In this document: one piece after another, positions 4,291 through 5,778 of the stretch
Layout: the number at the start of each line of letters is the position of its first letter
Position numbering within the stretch: the stretch's first letter is position 1
NCBI GenBank assembly: GCA_902803155.1
Contig: CADCOU010000247.1
Location: forward strand, 1 to 5,778
Length of the DNA: 5,778 bases
Direction: 5' to 3'
DNA from: an uncultured Lachnospiraceae bacterium
GTDB lineage: Bacteria; Bacillota; Clostridia; Lachnospirales; Lachnospiraceae
Notes under the pieces: model-generated
Told to the model about the DNA's origin: nothing
What the model saw: the letters and a program-made list of their open reading frames with translations, nothing else
Database searches by the model: none
Translations under genes and position numbers: made by a program

Positions 4291-5778
4291 ATGAGTAAAA
4301 AGGAACTTGCAAAGACTTACGATCCTTCCGGGATGGAAGAAGCGATCTATCAGTCCTGGATGGATCATGGATATTTTCATGCCGAGGTGAACCCGGACAG
4401 GAAACCGTTCACGATCGTCATGCCGCCGCCGAATGTTACCGGGCAGCTGCACATGGGGCATGCGCTGGACAACACGCTTCAGGATATCCTGATCCGCTGG
4501 AAGCGCATGCAGGGATATGAGGCTCTGTGGCAGCCCGGAACCGACCATGCCGCGATTGCGACAGAGGTCAGGGTCACAAACATGCTCAAGGAGAAGGGCA
4601 TCGACAAGCATGAGATCGGCCGTGAGAAGTTTCTGGAGTACTGCTGGGACTGGAAGAAGGAATACGGCAGCCGTATCCTTAACCAGCTGAAGAAACTGGG
4701 CTCTTCCGCAGACTGGGAGAGAGACCGCTTCACGATGGACGAGGGCTGCTCCAGGGCAGTTGAGACCGTGTTCTGCAAGCTCTATGAGAAGGGCTGGATC
4801 TATAAGGGCAGCCGTATCATCAACTGGTGCCCGAAGTGCCAGACCTCGCTGTCCGACGCGGAAGTTGAACACGAGGAGCAGGCCGGCTTCTTCTGGCATA
4901 TCAATTATCCGGTGGTCGGGGAGGAAGGCCGCTTCGTGGAGATCGCGACCACGCGTCCCGAGACTATGCTGGGTGATACAGCCGTGGCAGTGAATCCGGA
5001 CGATGACCGTTATCAGGATCTGGTCGGCAAGACGCTGGAACTCCCGCTTACCGGCAGGCAGATCCCTGTGATCGCGGATTCCTATGTTGACAAAGAGTTC
5101 GGGACCGGCTGCGTGAAGATTACGCCCGCACATGACCCGAATGACTTTGAGGTCGGAAAGCGTCACGGCCTTGAGGAGATCAATATCCTCAATGACGACG
5201 CCACCATGAATGAACTGTGCGGAAAATATACCGGAATGGACCGCTATGAAGCCCGCAAAGCGATCGTGGAGGATCTGGAAAAACTCGGTCTTCTGGTAAA
5301 AGTGATCCCGCATACCCATGCGGTCGGTACGCATGACCGCTGCCATACCACCGTGGAGCCGATGGTCAAGCCGCAGTGGTTCGTCAGGATGGATGAGATG
5401 GCGAAGGCCGCTCTGGATGTTGTAAAAACGGATGACCTGAACTTTGTTCCGGAACACTTCGACAAGACCTATATCCACTGGCTGGAGAATATCAAGGACT
5501 GGTGCATTTCCCGTCAGCTCTGGTGGGGACACCGCATCCCGGCGTATTACTGTGATTCCTGCGGCGAACTGGTCGTGAAGGCAGGCGGAGCTCCGTCTGT
5601 GTGCCCGAAATGCGGAGGGACACATTTCTCCCAGGATGAAGATTCCCTGGATACCTGGTTCTCATCTGCGCTGTGGCCGTTCTCTACGCTGGGATGGCCG
5701 GACAAGACTCCGGAGATGGAGTATTTCTATCCGACGGATGTACTGGTGACCGGGTATGACATCATCTTCTTCTGGGTC
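4291..5778 (+). CDS. valS: Valyl-tRNA synthetase, N-terminal 496 residues
   Basis: ValRS is a class I aminoacyl-tRNA synthetase that attaches valine to tRNA-Val in the cytoplasm and edits mischarged threonine. The reading frame stays open from the ATG at 4291 to the window edge; the family is about 880 residues, so roughly the last 40% lies outside, including the KMSKS loop and anticodon-binding domain. Visible motifs are PPPNVTGQLHMGHAL with the HIGH-type HMGH (54-57), GTDHA (83-87), and the CP1 editing-domain signature TTRPET (220-225). Later come the CISRQLWWGHRIP block, which is typical of ValRS, and VTGYDIIFFWV at the edge. Cysteine pairs at 180/183, 421/424 and 438/441 suggest zinc-binding knuckles. 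The ribosome binding site AGGAG (4278-4282) is eight bases upstream of the ATG. An upstream terminator and a predicted own promoter indicate independent transcription. I see no T-box leader, a common control of valS in Firmicutes. Confidence 0.98.
   Translation, partial: MSKKELAKTYDPSGMEEAIYQSWMDHGYFHAEVNPDRKPFTIVMPPPNVTGQLHMGHALDNTLQDILIRWKRMQGYEALWQPGTDHAAIATEVRVTNMLKEKGIDKHEIGREKFLEYCWDWKKEYGSRILNQLKKLGSSADWERDRFTMDEGCSRAVETVFCKLYEKGWIYKGSRIINWCPKCQTSLSDAEVEHEEQAGFFWHINYPVVGEEGRFVEIATTRPETMLGDTAVAVNPDDDRYQDLVGKTLELPLTGRQIPVIADSYVDKEFGTGCVKITPAHDPNDFEVGKRHGLEEINILNDDATMNELCGKYTGMDRYEARKAIVEDLEKLGLLVKVIPHTHAVGTHDRCHTTVEPMVKPQWFVRMDEMAKAALDVVKTDDLNFVPEHFDKTYIHWLENIKDWCISRQLWWGHRIPAYYCDSCGELVVKAGGAPSVCPKCGGTHFSQDEDSLDTWFSSALWPFSTLGWPDKTPEMEYFYPTDVLVTGYDIIFFWV

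Noticed and set aside
4204..5625. A 473-codon open frame on the - strand across valS and its leader
   Set aside because: It lies antisense to an unmistakable valS frame with conserved motifs. Its translation shows no recognisable domain, and its length follows from the codon use of valS on the opposite strand.

Overview
The window looks like the chromosome of a low-to-mid GC Gram-positive anaerobe of the class Clostridia, most likely Lachnospiraceae or a close relative. This rests on the gene order clpP-clpX-engB-(insert)-valS, strong AGGAGG-type ribosome binding sites, sigma-A-like promoters, and two lysine-rich exported proteins in the style of Clostridia surface or secreted proteins. All supported genes are on the + strand. 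The family-level placement is inference.

Left part (1-2461): the C-terminal half of ClpP peptidase, then complete ClpX unfoldase 22 bases later. Together they form the ClpXP protease. A hairpin that could act as a weak terminator follows clpX, then engB (ysxC/yihA), a GTPase for 50S ribosome assembly. The lon gene often found between clpX and engB in Firmicutes is absent here. EngB carries an extra segment of about 25-28 residues between its G2 and G3 motifs.

Middle part (2462-4114): two small, unfamiliar, very basic proteins with signal peptides (174 and 229 aa), each with its own promoter, ribosome binding site and downstream intrinsic terminator. They are separate transcription units set between housekeeping genes. 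The first has a 16-base LacI-family-like dyad on its predicted transcription start. The two leaders share two short sequence blocks in the same order, and the signal peptides look alike although the mature domains differ. This pair is the least explained content of the window.

Right part (4115-5778): a promoter and a leader of about 105 bases with a 30-base interrupted palindrome, then the first 496 codons of valS (valyl-tRNA synthetase), which runs off the window. No T-box motif is visible before valS.

The outer genes serve protein quality control, ribosome assembly and tRNA charging. No mobile element, CRISPR array, tRNA or rRNA was seen. No gene-free stretch exceeds 300 bases.
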